Of a stretch of DNA of 64,000 bases, positions 37,513-45,606 are shown in pieces (the stretch's first letter is position 1; every line of letters begins with the position of its first letter). The DNA is from Planctomycetaceae bacterium (GTDB lineage Bacteria; Planctomycetota; Planctomycetia; Pirellulales; Thermoguttaceae), in contig JAJFVC010000060.1 of assembly GCA_021372005.1 (NCBI GenBank), positions 109,966-173,965 on the forward strand, given 5' to 3'. The notes under the pieces are model-generated. The model did not search any database, was not told the origin of the DNA, and worked only from the letters and a program-made list of their open reading frames with translations. The position numbers were made by a program, and so were the translations under genes.

Positions 37513-38001
37513 ATGCGAATCGCTGTTGGAACGGATCACCGTGGATTCGACGTCCGTGCAAAAGTCGTCGATCTGGCTCGTCGGCTCGGCCACGAAGTGA
37601 TCGACGTCGGCACGTTTTCGGCCGATGCCGTCGATTATCCCGACATTGCCGCCGACGTGGCCCATCGGGTCAGCCGTCACGAGGTCGATCGTGGTATCTT
37701 GATTTGCGGCACAGGGCTCGGCATGTGCATCGCGGCCAACAAAGTGCCAGGCGTGCGAGCGGCGCCTTGCCACGACGATATCACCGCCGAATTGTGCCGC
37801 CGGCACAATGACTCCAACGTGCTCTGCCTGTCGGCCGATCTACTGGGCGAGCGGCTAATCGACCGAATGGTGGAAATCTGGCTCAACACCCCCTTCGAGG
37901 GAGGGCGCCACGCCCGGCGACTTGAAAAAATCGCCGCCTTGGAAAAAGAAGTTGAAGCGGAATGCCAAAAACGCCACGAGGGAGAGGACTCCGCCCGTTA
38001 A
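37513..38001 (+). CDS. rpiB: Ribose-5-phosphate isomerase B
   Basis: Isomerises ribose-5-phosphate and ribulose-5-phosphate in the pentose phosphate pathway. ATG 37513 has AGGCGAG upstream; the protein has 162 residues. Signatures are VGTDHRGFDVRAKV, EVIDVGTFSADAVDYPD, the catalytic-cysteine region ILICGTGLGMCIAANK and RRHNDSNVLCLSADLLG. A charged helical C-terminal tail follows. Confidence 0.95.
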   Translation: MRIAVGTDHRGFDVRAKVVDLARRLGHEVIDVGTFSADAVDYPDIAADVAHRVSRHEVDRGILICGTGLGMCIAANKVPGVRAAPCHDDITAELCRRHNDSNVLCLSADLLGERLIDRMVEIWLNTPFEGGRHARRLEKIAALEKEVEAECQKRHEGEDSAR

Positions 38002-38079
38002 GGGGCAAACCTGCCAAACCTGTCGGATGACAGCGCCGAAATCCGTTTTGTACGCCACCACGTCTCGGCAAAATTGGCG

Positions 38080-38109
38080 TTGCCACGGGATTCGACAACC
38101 TGCTATCAT
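38080..38109 (+). promoter_or_regulatory. Promoter of the 38139 gene
   Basis: TTGCCA and TATCAT are 18 bases apart and end 29 bases before the ATG, with GAGGTG in the leader as ribosome site. Confidence 0.5.
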
Positions 38110-38138
38110 CCGACGACTTTTTGGCGAGGTGTGCACCT

Positions 38139-38708
38139 ATGCGATTTTCCGTAGCCGCGGCCGGACGAGCGTTGATCATGTTGACCTGCGCTGTGGGCAT
38201 TCCCGTGCTGGCGCTGTCGGGCACTTCCTGGCGCGAGGCCGTCCAAAAAGTCCAAGATTTCCACTGGCCAGACCTCCTGAAATTGGCCTATGCGACCGTG
38301 ACACCGGCGCAAAATCAACCCGCCACATTGTCGATCGCCGGCCCCACCGAGGACCTCGACACCAGGCCCAAGGCCTGGAACCAGGCCTCTCGGGACACTC
38401 AAACCGTGGTCCCGGTCAGCTATCAAACCTCGAACGAGACCAGCCCCATCGCCTCATCAGTTGCCCTCCAAGAAACGCCGGGCGATCCCTTTGAGACCAT
38501 TCCCAAGCGGCTGCAACAACTCGGAGCGACCTATTATTTGCTGGAGTCTTGGGGCAGTCAGCAACCGATGTACCGGTTTTACTGCAAAATGGCCATCGGC
38601 GGCAGCGTCGACTACACGCGGTGTTTCGAGGCCGTGCAGAGTGATCCGCTTCAGGCGATGCGGCAGGTGCTGCGACAAGTGGAATCGTGGCACAGCGGCC
38701 AAAACTGA
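38139..38708 (+). CDS. Exported protein of unknown function
   Basis: Unrecognised protein of 189 residues with an N-terminal hydrophobic stretch that could be a signal peptide or anchor (RALIMLTCAVGIPVLALSG). A disordered Thr/Ser/Pro-rich linker occupies about 50-115. The C-terminal 70 residues look folded: PFETIPKRLQQLGATYYLLE, MYRFYCKMAIGG and CFEAVQSDPLQAMRQVLRQV. I recall no family name. The gene ends about 110 bases before the predicted scpB start. Confidence 0.75.
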   Translation: MRFSVAAAGRALIMLTCAVGIPVLALSGTSWREAVQKVQDFHWPDLLKLAYATVTPAQNQPATLSIAGPTEDLDTRPKAWNQASRDTQTVVPVSYQTSNETSPIASSVALQETPGDPFETIPKRLQQLGATYYLLESWGSQQPMYRFYCKMAIGGSVDYTRCFEAVQSDPLQAMRQVLRQVESWHSGQN

Positions 38709-38818
38709 GCTCATCGAGCGTTCCAGCACGGCTCACCGAATATTCCATCTGTCCGCGACCGATTCCAGAAATGCACCAAGGCTTGTTGCGTCGCGTGATT
38801 TCGCTTAGGTTGAGTGAC

Positions 38819-39985
38819 ATGAGACGGTCAAGGTCAGACCTCGGACATCGATTGGGCAGTGTAGCAACGCGCTATCGCCATCGATGGGGTCCACGCTGGT
38901 TAAAATGCGTCGGCATTGGCCAAACTGGGGGGGGCCGGCGGCGGTTTGATCATCAAGTTCATCAACAAGAGACTCTTGTTGCCCCCCACGATGAGAGGGT
39001 TTCACGATTGGAGGCCGTTTTTTTTCTTTCGCAACAGCCTCAAAGCAGCCGAAAACTAGCCCAGTTGGCAGGCTTGGCGGACGGTACGAAAGCGCGTACA
39101 CTTGTCCGAACATTAAATCGAAGATACGATTCCGAGGGAAGTGCATTTCGGATCGAGGAGGTGGCTGGCGGTTTTCAATTGATGACGCGACTGAAGTTCG
39201 CCCCTTGGCTACGGCGGCTTCATTCCGCATCCACGGAAGTTCGTTTGTCGGCGCCGGCCATGGAAACACTGGCCGTCGTAGCCTACCGACAGCCGATTCT
39301 GCGGGCGGACATCGAAGCGATCCGCGGCGTGCAATCGGGCGAGGTGCTTCGGCAGCTCATCGAACGAGACCTCGTGCGAATCGTTGGACGGTCGAGCGAG
39401 CTTGGCCGCCCTTTCCTCTATGGAACCACGAGACAATTTTTGCAGGTCTTCGGACTTCGGCACTTGGACGAATTGCCCAGGGCCGACGTTTTGCGGACTC
39501 GACGGACACCGGCCGAATCTCCGCAAAACGCCGCCGAAACTTCAAGCCATACAACAACAGAAACAATTCCATCATCCATTCAAGCCCCTGTAGCGGCAGA
39601 GGAGACCCACGTGAAAACCTCAATCACCCAAGAGCCTCGACGAAAAACGTCCGCCACCCATCAAGAAGTTGCCACAGAAAACCTCCGACACGACGAGTTG
39701 TTCGGCCGAGAAATGATCGCCCGCCGTGAAGATGACGAGGACGACGATCTCGATGATGATCTCGAAGGCGAAGAGGAGGACGAAGACGACAAAGACGACG
39801 ATCTCGACGAACAGCCCTGGGAAGAGGTCGAGGAAGACGACGATCTCGACGAAGACGAAGAGGAGGACGAAGACTGGGATGATGAAGACTGGGACGACGA
39901 TGAAGATGAAGATTGGGACGACGACGATGAAGAGGATGATGACTGGGACGACGAAGACGAGGACGAAGAGGACGAGAAAGAATAA
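38819..39985 (+). CDS. scpB: ScpB-like segregation protein with long acidic tail
   Basis: Condensin accessory protein that works with Smc and ScpA in chromosome segregation. ATG 38819 (MRRSRSDLGHRLG) gives 388 residues; ATG 38771 is an alternative. The two winged-helix domains occupy about 60-225: RLEAVFFLSQQPQSSRKLAQ, RLSAPAMETLAVVAYRQPIL, RGVQSGEVLRQLIERDLV and GRPFLYGTTRQFLQVFGL. After a Ser/Thr-rich linker, the last 85 residues are almost only Asp and Glu with regularly spaced Trp (DWDDEDWDDD). ScpA is not in the window. Confidence 0.9.
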   Translation: MRRSRSDLGHRLGSVATRYRHRWGPRWLKCVGIGQTGGGRRRFDHQVHQQETLVAPHDERVSRLEAVFFLSQQPQSSRKLAQLAGLADGTKARTLVRTLNRRYDSEGSAFRIEEVAGGFQLMTRLKFAPWLRRLHSASTEVRLSAPAMETLAVVAYRQPILRADIEAIRGVQSGEVLRQLIERDLVRIVGRSSELGRPFLYGTTRQFLQVFGLRHLDELPRADVLRTRRTPAESPQNAAETSSHTTTETIPSSIQAPVAAEETHVKTSITQEPRRKTSATHQEVATENLRHDELFGREMIARREDDEDDDLDDDLEGEEEDEDDKDDDLDEQPWEEVEEDDDLDEDEEEDEDWDDEDWDDDEDEDWDDDDEEDDDWDDEDEDEEDEKE

Positions 39986-40023
39986 CGATCTGTCTGCCCG
40001 CTATTTCTTTGTGACAACCGCCG

Positions 40024-40845
40024 ATGCGACTGCTTGATCGACTGCAACGCCGCTTCGGACGGTTTGCCGTGCCGCACCTGACCGAGGGGCTGATCGCCTG
40101 TCAGGTTGTCGCCTATTTCTTTCAACAAAGCAACGCTTCGCTGTTGTCCACCATTGCGTTGGTGCCGCGACGCGTGTTGGAGGGTGAGGTTTGGCGGCTG
40201 TTCACGTTCCTCGGCACGCCGCCGCTGAGCAATCCGCTGTTCGCCTTTTTTTTCTGGTATATGTTCTACCTGATGGGTGCGGCGTTGGAACACACTTGGA
40301 GCGAGTTCCGATACAACGTTTATCTGCTGGTCGGCTGGGCGGCCACCGTGGTCATGTCGTTTCTTCAGCCGGACTCGATCGCCTCGATCGGTTTTCTACA
40401 AGGCTCGGTTTTTTTGGCTTTCGCCTATTTGTATCCTGATTTTCAGATTCTGTTCATGTTCATTTTGCCGGTCAAAATGAAATGGATGGCCGTGCTGACG
40501 TGGCTGTACTATCTCGTGATCCTGTTGCTCGGCGATGTGACGGCCAAACTGCTGATTTTGGCGTCGGTATGCAATTTCGTACTATTTTTCTGGTCCGACA
40601 TCCTGTCGCGGCTTCGTTCGAGCCGACGACGCATGGCCCGACAAACGGAACAAAGTCGCGCGGCCAAAACGCCCCGCCATGTGTGTTCCGTCTGCGGAGC
40701 CGACAATCTGCGCAATCCCGAACTCAGTTTCCGTTACTGCTCGAAATGCGTCGGCTCGCCGTGTTATTGCGACACGCATCTCCGCGAGCACCAACACATC
40801 GTGGCAGGACCGATCGCAGACAAGGACAACGGCAGGAAAAATTGA
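40024..40845 (+). CDS. Rhomboid-like membrane protein with C-terminal zinc ribbon
   Basis: Polytopic membrane protein of 273 residues with about six hydrophobic segments (residues 20-200). It resembles the rhomboid/derlin superfamily in layout (VWRLFTFLGTP, FFFWYMFYLMGAALEHTWSE). The catalytic GxSG and the later His are not visible; the corresponding loop reads GFLQGSVF, so it is probably a non-proteolytic member. The C-terminus has CSVCGADN...YCSKC...CYCDTHLREH, a cysteine/histidine cluster likely to bind zinc. It is convergent with lgt. Confidence 0.78.
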   Translation: MRLLDRLQRRFGRFAVPHLTEGLIACQVVAYFFQQSNASLLSTIALVPRRVLEGEVWRLFTFLGTPPLSNPLFAFFFWYMFYLMGAALEHTWSEFRYNVYLLVGWAATVVMSFLQPDSIASIGFLQGSVFLAFAYLYPDFQILFMFILPVKMKWMAVLTWLYYLVILLLGDVTAKLLILASVCNFVLFFWSDILSRLRSSRRRMARQTEQSRAAKTPRHVCSVCGADNLRNPELSFRYCSKCVGSPCYCDTHLREHQHIVAGPIADKDNGRKN

Positions 40846-40856
40846 AAAGGGTGCGA

Positions 40857-42182
40857 TCAACAACCGGTTTTCGGAAGCTTCTTCCCGCAGTTCGCCGCCT
40901 GTCTCACACTCTTCTCTTCAACTTTCTCACCCTCGCATACCGGTCGACGAAGGATAAAAATCCAGAGCCCGACGGCGCACGCCAACAGCAAGAGGCTGAC
41001 AACCTGCGCAATGCTCAGGTTTGTGCCGAACACGGGAGCTTCGTCGCTGCGCAGACCCTCGATCACAAATCGCGTGACGGGATAAATGGACAGCATCAGC
41101 GCGAACAACACGCCATCACGATGTCGACGACGATCGCAAAGCAGCAAAACCACACACAGAAAAAGTGCGTCAATGACGCTGTAGATTTGCGTCGGATGCA
41201 CCGGCAGGCTTCGCAGCCGAATGGTCGCTGCGGGGATGGTTGTCTGGCGGTTGTCTACTTGTAATTGAAGCGGCTGCCCGCCGGAATAAGCAGCCTTTAA
41301 CACTTCGTAGGCATATCCCGTAACCGGCAGTTTCTGGCCGTTGATGCTTTGCAGTCGATCGCCCGGCTTCAGGCCGGCCCGATCGGCCAATCCTCCACGT
41401 TGAACCGCCACAATCTGTGGAATCGCATTGGGATCGCTGCTGAGCGTCATGCCGTACATCTGCCCCCGCTGCACTTGTGACACATAAGCGTCGCTGTCGA
41501 CGGGAAACGTGATCGCCCACGGCTGATCGCACACCGCGCCAAAGCAACAGCCATTCATCAAACAACCAATCCGTCCGATGGCCACGCCCAGCGCCATGCC
41601 AGGCGCAACCAAATCACAGACGGCCAGTAGCCGCAAGCGATGTCGTCGAACGAAAAGCCATAACCCCAGCAGGGCGCCAAACAACGATCCGTAGACGACC
41701 AACCCGCCTTCGGTCAAATTGATCATGCTGCCCAAAAGCGGCAGCCAACCGCCGCCGGGCTCGGTGAGATGACGCCCGTATTCCGGCCAAAAATGAATGA
41801 CGTAAAAAACTCTCGCCCCAAGAATGCCGGGAATGACCAGCCAGAAAACCAACGAATAGATCAACTCAGGATCGATACCTCGGGGTTTGGCCCGCCATGC
41901 GGTCAGCCAAGTGCCGGCGATTACGCCGAGCATGATCATCGTACCGTAGCCGCGAATCGGCAGCCCTTCCGGTTTGCTGATCGCCGGCAGGAGCCACGCG
42001 ATCATCGCACCAATCAACAACAAAAGCGGCACATAGCTCCACGCAGCCGCCACGCCATGACGCCACACTTGCCACACAAGAATAATCGCACTGGCCGCCG
42101 CCCAAACGGCAAGCAACAATCCAAACCCAAACATCGGGCAACTGGCCAACTCGGCGGGGATAAAAAAAAGTGTTCGGTGCAT
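40857..42182 (-). CDS. lgt: Prolipoprotein diacylglyceryl transferase with inserted PDZ domain
   Basis: Transfers diacylglycerol to the lipobox cysteine of prolipoproteins in the inner membrane. The protein has 441 residues, versus about 270-300 normally. Lgt features: IRGYGTMIMLGVIAG, RVFYVI with the expected Arg, EGGLVVYGSLFGALLG, GRIGCLMNGCCFG (residues 203-215) and VHPTQIYSVIDA (328-339). Between the last two, at about 240-325, lies a PDZ-like domain: QIVAVQRGGLADRAGLKPGD followed by RLQSINGQKL. The N-terminus also has two extra membrane spans. Downstream of panC, 48 bases apart. The window's many lipobox proteins would be its substrates. Confidence 0.92.
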   Translation of the reverse strand: MHRTLFFIPAELASCPMFGFGLLLAVWAAASAIILVWQVWRHGVAAAWSYVPLLLLIGAMIAWLLPAISKPEGLPIRGYGTMIMLGVIAGTWLTAWRAKPRGIDPELIYSLVFWLVIPGILGARVFYVIHFWPEYGRHLTEPGGGWLPLLGSMINLTEGGLVVYGSLFGALLGLWLFVRRHRLRLLAVCDLVAPGMALGVAIGRIGCLMNGCCFGAVCDQPWAITFPVDSDAYVSQVQRGQMYGMTLSSDPNAIPQIVAVQRGGLADRAGLKPGDRLQSINGQKLPVTGYAYEVLKAAYSGGQPLQLQVDNRQTTIPAATIRLRSLPVHPTQIYSVIDALFLCVVLLLCDRRRHRDGVLFALMLSIYPVTRFVIEGLRSDEAPVFGTNLSIAQVVSLLLLACAVGLWIFILRRPVCEGEKVEEKSVRQAANCGKKLPKTGC

Positions 42183-42230
42183 GAATCACTCGGTTCTCGA
42201 TTGTTCTCCGGCCGGGCCACCCTGCGAACG

Positions 42231-43112
42231 TCACAAGATCGGCGCCCTCGGCGACAACAAGCAGTTGTCGATCAATCGCGTATTCTCGATCTTCACGGCC
42301 AATGCAGCCAACGTTGGACCGGCGATCGTTTCCGCGGGCCGAAAGGTTTCCGGGTCGACCAGCGCAATGTAGTCAATTCGAGCATCCTCGGCCGTCTCAA
42401 TCACCGCCCGCATTTCGGCCAAAATAACCGCCGCGTCGCATTGGCCTTGTCGAACCAGCTCGTCGGCCCTTTTCAGACTCCGCGAAAGCACCAGCGCCCG
42501 TCGCCTCGCTGCGGGACTCAAATAACGATTGCGGGAACTCATCGCCAACCCATCTGGCTCGCGAACGATCGGACAGGCTCGCACATCGACCGAAACATTC
42601 AGGTCGGCCACCATGCGGCGCACGACCTGCACCTGCTGAAAATCTTTTTGACCGAAAAATGCGACGTCCGGTTGAACGATGTTGAACAGTTTGAGCACCA
42701 CCGTCGCAACGCCACGAAAATGGCCCGGGCGAAACTCACCCTCCAACGGTTCGGCCACCTCGCCGACGTCCACCGTTGTGCTGCGATCCGACCGATACAT
42801 TTCCGACGCCTCTGGAGCAAACGCCACTTCCGCGCCGCAAGCGGCTAACAGCTTCAGATCGTTGTCCAACGTTCGTGGATATTTGGAAAAATCCTCGTTC
42901 GGACCGAACTGGGTTGGATTGACGAAAATCGAAACGACCGTCAAGCCGCATTCGGCCTTCGAGGCGCGGACCAAACTCAAATGACCTTCGTGCAGCGCGC
43001 CCATGGTCGGCACGAGTCCGATCTTCACGCCGGCCCGACGCGCCGCGATCGTTTCGGCCCGAATCTGCGCGATCGTCGTCGCAAGTTTTGAAATGGAAGC
43101 GGAGGCATTCAT
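42231..43112 (-). CDS. panC: Pantothenate synthetase
   Basis: Condenses pantoate and beta-alanine with ATP. The protein has 293 residues. It has the HIGH-like GLVPTMGALHEGHLSLV, FVNPTQFGPNEDFSKYPRT, the GEFRPGHFRGVATVV loop, FGQKDFQQV and the KMSKS-like MSSRNRYL. It begins 6 bases after the folK/dNK fusion ends, hence co-transcribed. Confidence 0.97.
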   Translation of the reverse strand: MNASASISKLATTIAQIRAETIAARRAGVKIGLVPTMGALHEGHLSLVRASKAECGLTVVSIFVNPTQFGPNEDFSKYPRTLDNDLKLLAACGAEVAFAPEASEMYRSDRSTTVDVGEVAEPLEGEFRPGHFRGVATVVLKLFNIVQPDVAFFGQKDFQQVQVVRRMVADLNVSVDVRACPIVREPDGLAMSSRNRYLSPAARRRALVLSRSLKRADELVRQGQCDAAVILAEMRAVIETAEDARIDYIALVDPETFRPAETIAGPTLAALAVKIENTRLIDNCLLSPRAPIL

Positions 43113-43118
43113 CGTTAT

Positions 43119-44159
43119 TTAATCCATCGCCCGCAATGCGGCGAGCACTTGCTGAAACACGGCTGTCGGATCGCCATTGTCGGCGCGCAATACCAGTCCA
43201 ACGCCGCACGGTTCGGTTTCTTCTCGGATCGCACACCGAATTCGATTCAATTGATCTTCCGTCAACCGCCGTTCGCACGATCGACCTCGCCGACGCACAC
43301 GACTCAGCAGTTCACGCGGCGCCGCGTCGAGCTGCACGATCAGTTTCGGTGCGACAACCGCACCGCGCAAGATTTCAAATCGCTCGAAAAACGCCGGTTG
43401 TTGCGATTTTGGCAGCCATGTACGAGCGAACGCCTTCGACTGATCAAACCAAAAATCGCTGATCGCCCAACGGGAATCGCTCCGGTCAAGATCGCCCAAC
43501 AACCGTGCCCGGTGTTCGAGAAATTCTAACTCCATTGCAAGTCCAAGACCAGACGGATCGGCATAAAATGCGTCGAGCCGATCCCAATCCGGCTGTTCGA
43601 GAACCAACCGGCTGTTGGACATCGCGGCGGCCAGCCGTTGAGCCAAATGCGTTTTACCAACGCCGATCGGGCCGGTCACTGCGACATAGGGCTTGGCCGT
43701 ATTCAGGTGGTCCAACAGTTGGGCAACGGTCCAGCCAATCGTCGGATGAACCATCGCGCCAGCCACCTCGGCCGCCGGCTCCAAGACGAATCGCCGCCAC
43801 GCCATTCGAGGATGCGGTACGACTAATCCCGGTTCCGCTAATACCCGATCCCCAAAAAGCAACAAATCCAGATCAAGCGTCCGAGGTCCCCAAGATTCCT
43901 CGCGTTGACGTCCCAGATCGGTCTCCACTTGCTGCAAAAAAAGCAAAAGCCCGCGCGGATCCAGCGATGTGTCAATTCGCATCGCGCCGTTGAGGTACCT
44001 CGGTTGGCCCGCCGGCCCGCCGATCGGCGTCGTTTCGTACCAACGACTGACCGCCGACCCCGTCACATGTGGATGCCGGACCACTCGCGCAACCGCAGCT
44101 TCCAGCGTCGCCTGCCGATCCCCTTGATTTGAACCCAAAGCGATCAGACAGACGGGCAT
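43119..44159 (-). CDS. folK: Fusion of HPPK (FolK) and deoxynucleoside-kinase-like domain
   Basis: Residues 1-150 are 6-hydroxymethyl-7,8-dihydropterin pyrophosphokinase of folate synthesis (ALGSNQGDR, PRYLNGAM, GPRTLDLDLLLFG at 91-103, VPHPRMAWRRFVLEP). Residues 157-346 are a P-loop kinase like bacterial deoxynucleoside kinases: GPIGVGKT at 163-170, SDFWFDQSKAFA, and LIVQLDAAPRELLSRVRRRG. ATG 44159 is the start that matches FolK; no ribosome site is evident. The gene heads the folK-panC-lgt reverse cluster. Confidence 0.9.
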   Translation of the reverse strand: MPVCLIALGSNQGDRQATLEAAVARVVRHPHVTGSAVSRWYETTPIGGPAGQPRYLNGAMRIDTSLDPRGLLLFLQQVETDLGRQREESWGPRTLDLDLLLFGDRVLAEPGLVVPHPRMAWRRFVLEPAAEVAGAMVHPTIGWTVAQLLDHLNTAKPYVAVTGPIGVGKTHLAQRLAAAMSNSRLVLEQPDWDRLDAFYADPSGLGLAMELEFLEHRARLLGDLDRSDSRWAISDFWFDQSKAFARTWLPKSQQPAFFERFEILRGAVVAPKLIVQLDAAPRELLSRVRRRGRSCERRLTEDQLNRIRCAIREETEPCGVGLVLRADNGDPTAVFQQVLAALRAMD

Positions 44160-44189
44160 AATGATTGTAGATTGCGGAGCAGATGAAAA

Positions 44190-44263
44190 GCCTTCGGGGG
44201 GGCCCTCCGGGCCGCGACGTGTGCCGCCGACTGTCGTTCCCTGCAGTTTGCGCCCCCGAAGGC
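44190..44263. other. Long inverted repeat in the folK upstream region
   Basis: GCCTTCGGGGG (44190-44200) is the perfect complement of CCCCCGAAGGC (44253-44263), enclosing 52 bases that contain a smaller hairpin GGCCC/GGGCC. On the reverse strand the stem is followed by TTTTC. It could be a terminator, an attenuator for folK, or a small structured RNA. Nothing else is seen in 44264-44448. Confidence 0.4.
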
Positions 44264-44448
44264 CTTTCCTGTTGATCAATCAAAAGAAACCGCACCCATT
44301 GCCCAAAATCAGGAAAACGCCATTCTCCGGCAACCGGGCCCGTTGTCAAGCCACGGTAGAAATCCGCCCCCAAAAAGACGATAATCCAAAAAGACGGATT
44401 CCTCTAACTACGTCGGTTTTGACAATTAGAAGGCCGCCAGCCTTTTAC

Positions 44449-44476
44449 TTGAGATTTTAGGGAACTTAATTAAAAT
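44449..44476 (+). promoter_or_regulatory. Promoter of the 44506 small protein gene
   Basis: TTGAGA and TAAAAT are 16 bases apart. A perfect palindrome, AGATTAATCT (44481-44490), sits at the expected transcription start and may be an operator. Confidence 0.4.
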
Positions 44477-44505
44477 AAAGAGATTAATCTCGCGGAGACC
44501 GCTTT

Positions 44506-44739
44506 ATGACGTCCCTCTTTTCTCGCATTTCATTGCTGCTCACCGGCGCGTTGTTGTTGGTCTTTTTGACGGTGATCGCCGTTGATCGGGTGGATTATTG
44601 TGGGCGACCGTCAAAACCGCCCATTTCAAAAACAGTTAACAGTTCGCAGACGCCGACTCTCGCGCCCACCCAAGAAGTGGTCTTTCTTCATGTTGAGAGC
44701 GACTCCGCCGAATTGGAAATCAGTCTGGTGGGAAACTAG
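44506..44739 (+). CDS. Small membrane-anchored or exported protein
   Basis: Protein of 77 residues, not recognised. CGGAGA precedes ATG 44506. One hydrophobic segment (ISLLLTGALLLVFLTVIAV) is followed by a Pro/Ser/Thr-rich stretch and a short beta-like end (EVVFLHVESDSAELEISLVGN). It has its own promoter. Its stop overlaps that of the convergent amidotransferase by 4 bases. Confidence 0.6.
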   Translation: MTSLFSRISLLLTGALLLVFLTVIAVDRVDYCGRPSKPPISKTVNSSQTPTLAPTQEVVFLHVESDSAELEISLVGN

Positions 44740-45455
44740 CGCACACGGCGGACCAACGCAGTAAATCGTCCCAAAATATCCGCCGCCAACGTCTGTAAGC
44801 CGGGCAACCATCGGGGCGTCAACATGCGAATTTTCTGCGGATCGACGTCTTCCAGTTCGGCCAGTTCCTGACAATTTCCCGGATCCTTGAGCCACGCATC
44901 GATCATGGTCGCGGTCATCTCAATGTGGAATTGGAGTCCATAGGCAAGTCGGCCGAAACGAAACGCCTGATGCTTGCAGTTGCGGCCTCGGGCCAACAGG
45001 GTCGCTCCGATTGGCAGATCAAACGTGTCACCGTGCCACTGAAAGACCATGTGTTCGCCTTGTCGGGCAAACAACGGGTCGGCGGCCGCGGCGGCAGTAA
45101 ACTCGACCGGATGCCAGCCAATCTCCTTGACCGCGTTCGGATAAACTTTGGCCCCAAGGCTTTTGGCCAGCAACTGTGCGCCGAGACACACGCCCAACAC
45201 AGGCAATTTGGCCGACATCGCCTGTTGGATCCATTGGGTCTCAGCCGCGAGAAAGGGGTACTGGTCGACTTGATCGACGTTCATCGGGCCACCCAACACA
45301 ATCAAGCCCAACGCCCGATCAAATGGCAACCGTTCAGGCACCTTCTCATAGAGGTCGACATAGCGGAAATCGATTTCCGCACGAGCCAGGGCCTCTTCGA
45401 GCGTCCCGCCCGCTTCGTGGACCATGTGGCGTAAAATCAGGACATCTTTTTTCAT
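44736..45455 (-). CDS. Class I glutamine amidotransferase
   Basis: GATase1-fold protein of 239 residues, related to the GMP synthase amidotransferase-like proteins. The nucleophile elbow GVCLGAQLLA and the His-Glu pair in QFHIEM are present, with LIVLGGPMNVDQV as oxyanion region. There is no synthetase domain, so the acceptor is unknown. ATG 45455 (MKKDVLILRHM) is chosen; TTG 45476 is possible. It is divergent from the cysteine-cluster gene. Confidence 0.88.
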   Translation of the reverse strand: MKKDVLILRHMVHEAGGTLEEALARAEIDFRYVDLYEKVPERLPFDRALGLIVLGGPMNVDQVDQYPFLAAETQWIQQAMSAKLPVLGVCLGAQLLAKSLGAKVYPNAVKEIGWHPVEFTAAAAADPLFARQGEHMVFQWHGDTFDLPIGATLLARGRNCKHQAFRFGRLAYGLQFHIEMTATMIDAWLKDPGNCQELAELEDVDPQKIRMLTPRWLPGLQTLAADILGRFTALVRRVR

Positions 45456-45606
45456 GGAAAGGATGTTTTTCTGCAATCCGGCTGCGTAAACCCTCGCCGC
45501 CAGATGCCCAAAACAGCGGCATTCCCCTTTTCGTAACTTTGGCGGTTTGTTAGGCTGGGAGGTTCAACCAAAGTGCAACAACCAAGAAAAGATGGGAGCA
45601 AATTTC

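Noticed and set aside
39661..40293. Reverse-strand open frame encoding long serine runs
   Set aside because: It is the mirror of the GAC/GAA-rich acidic tail of ScpB; the frame exists only because that tract has no stops on the other strand.
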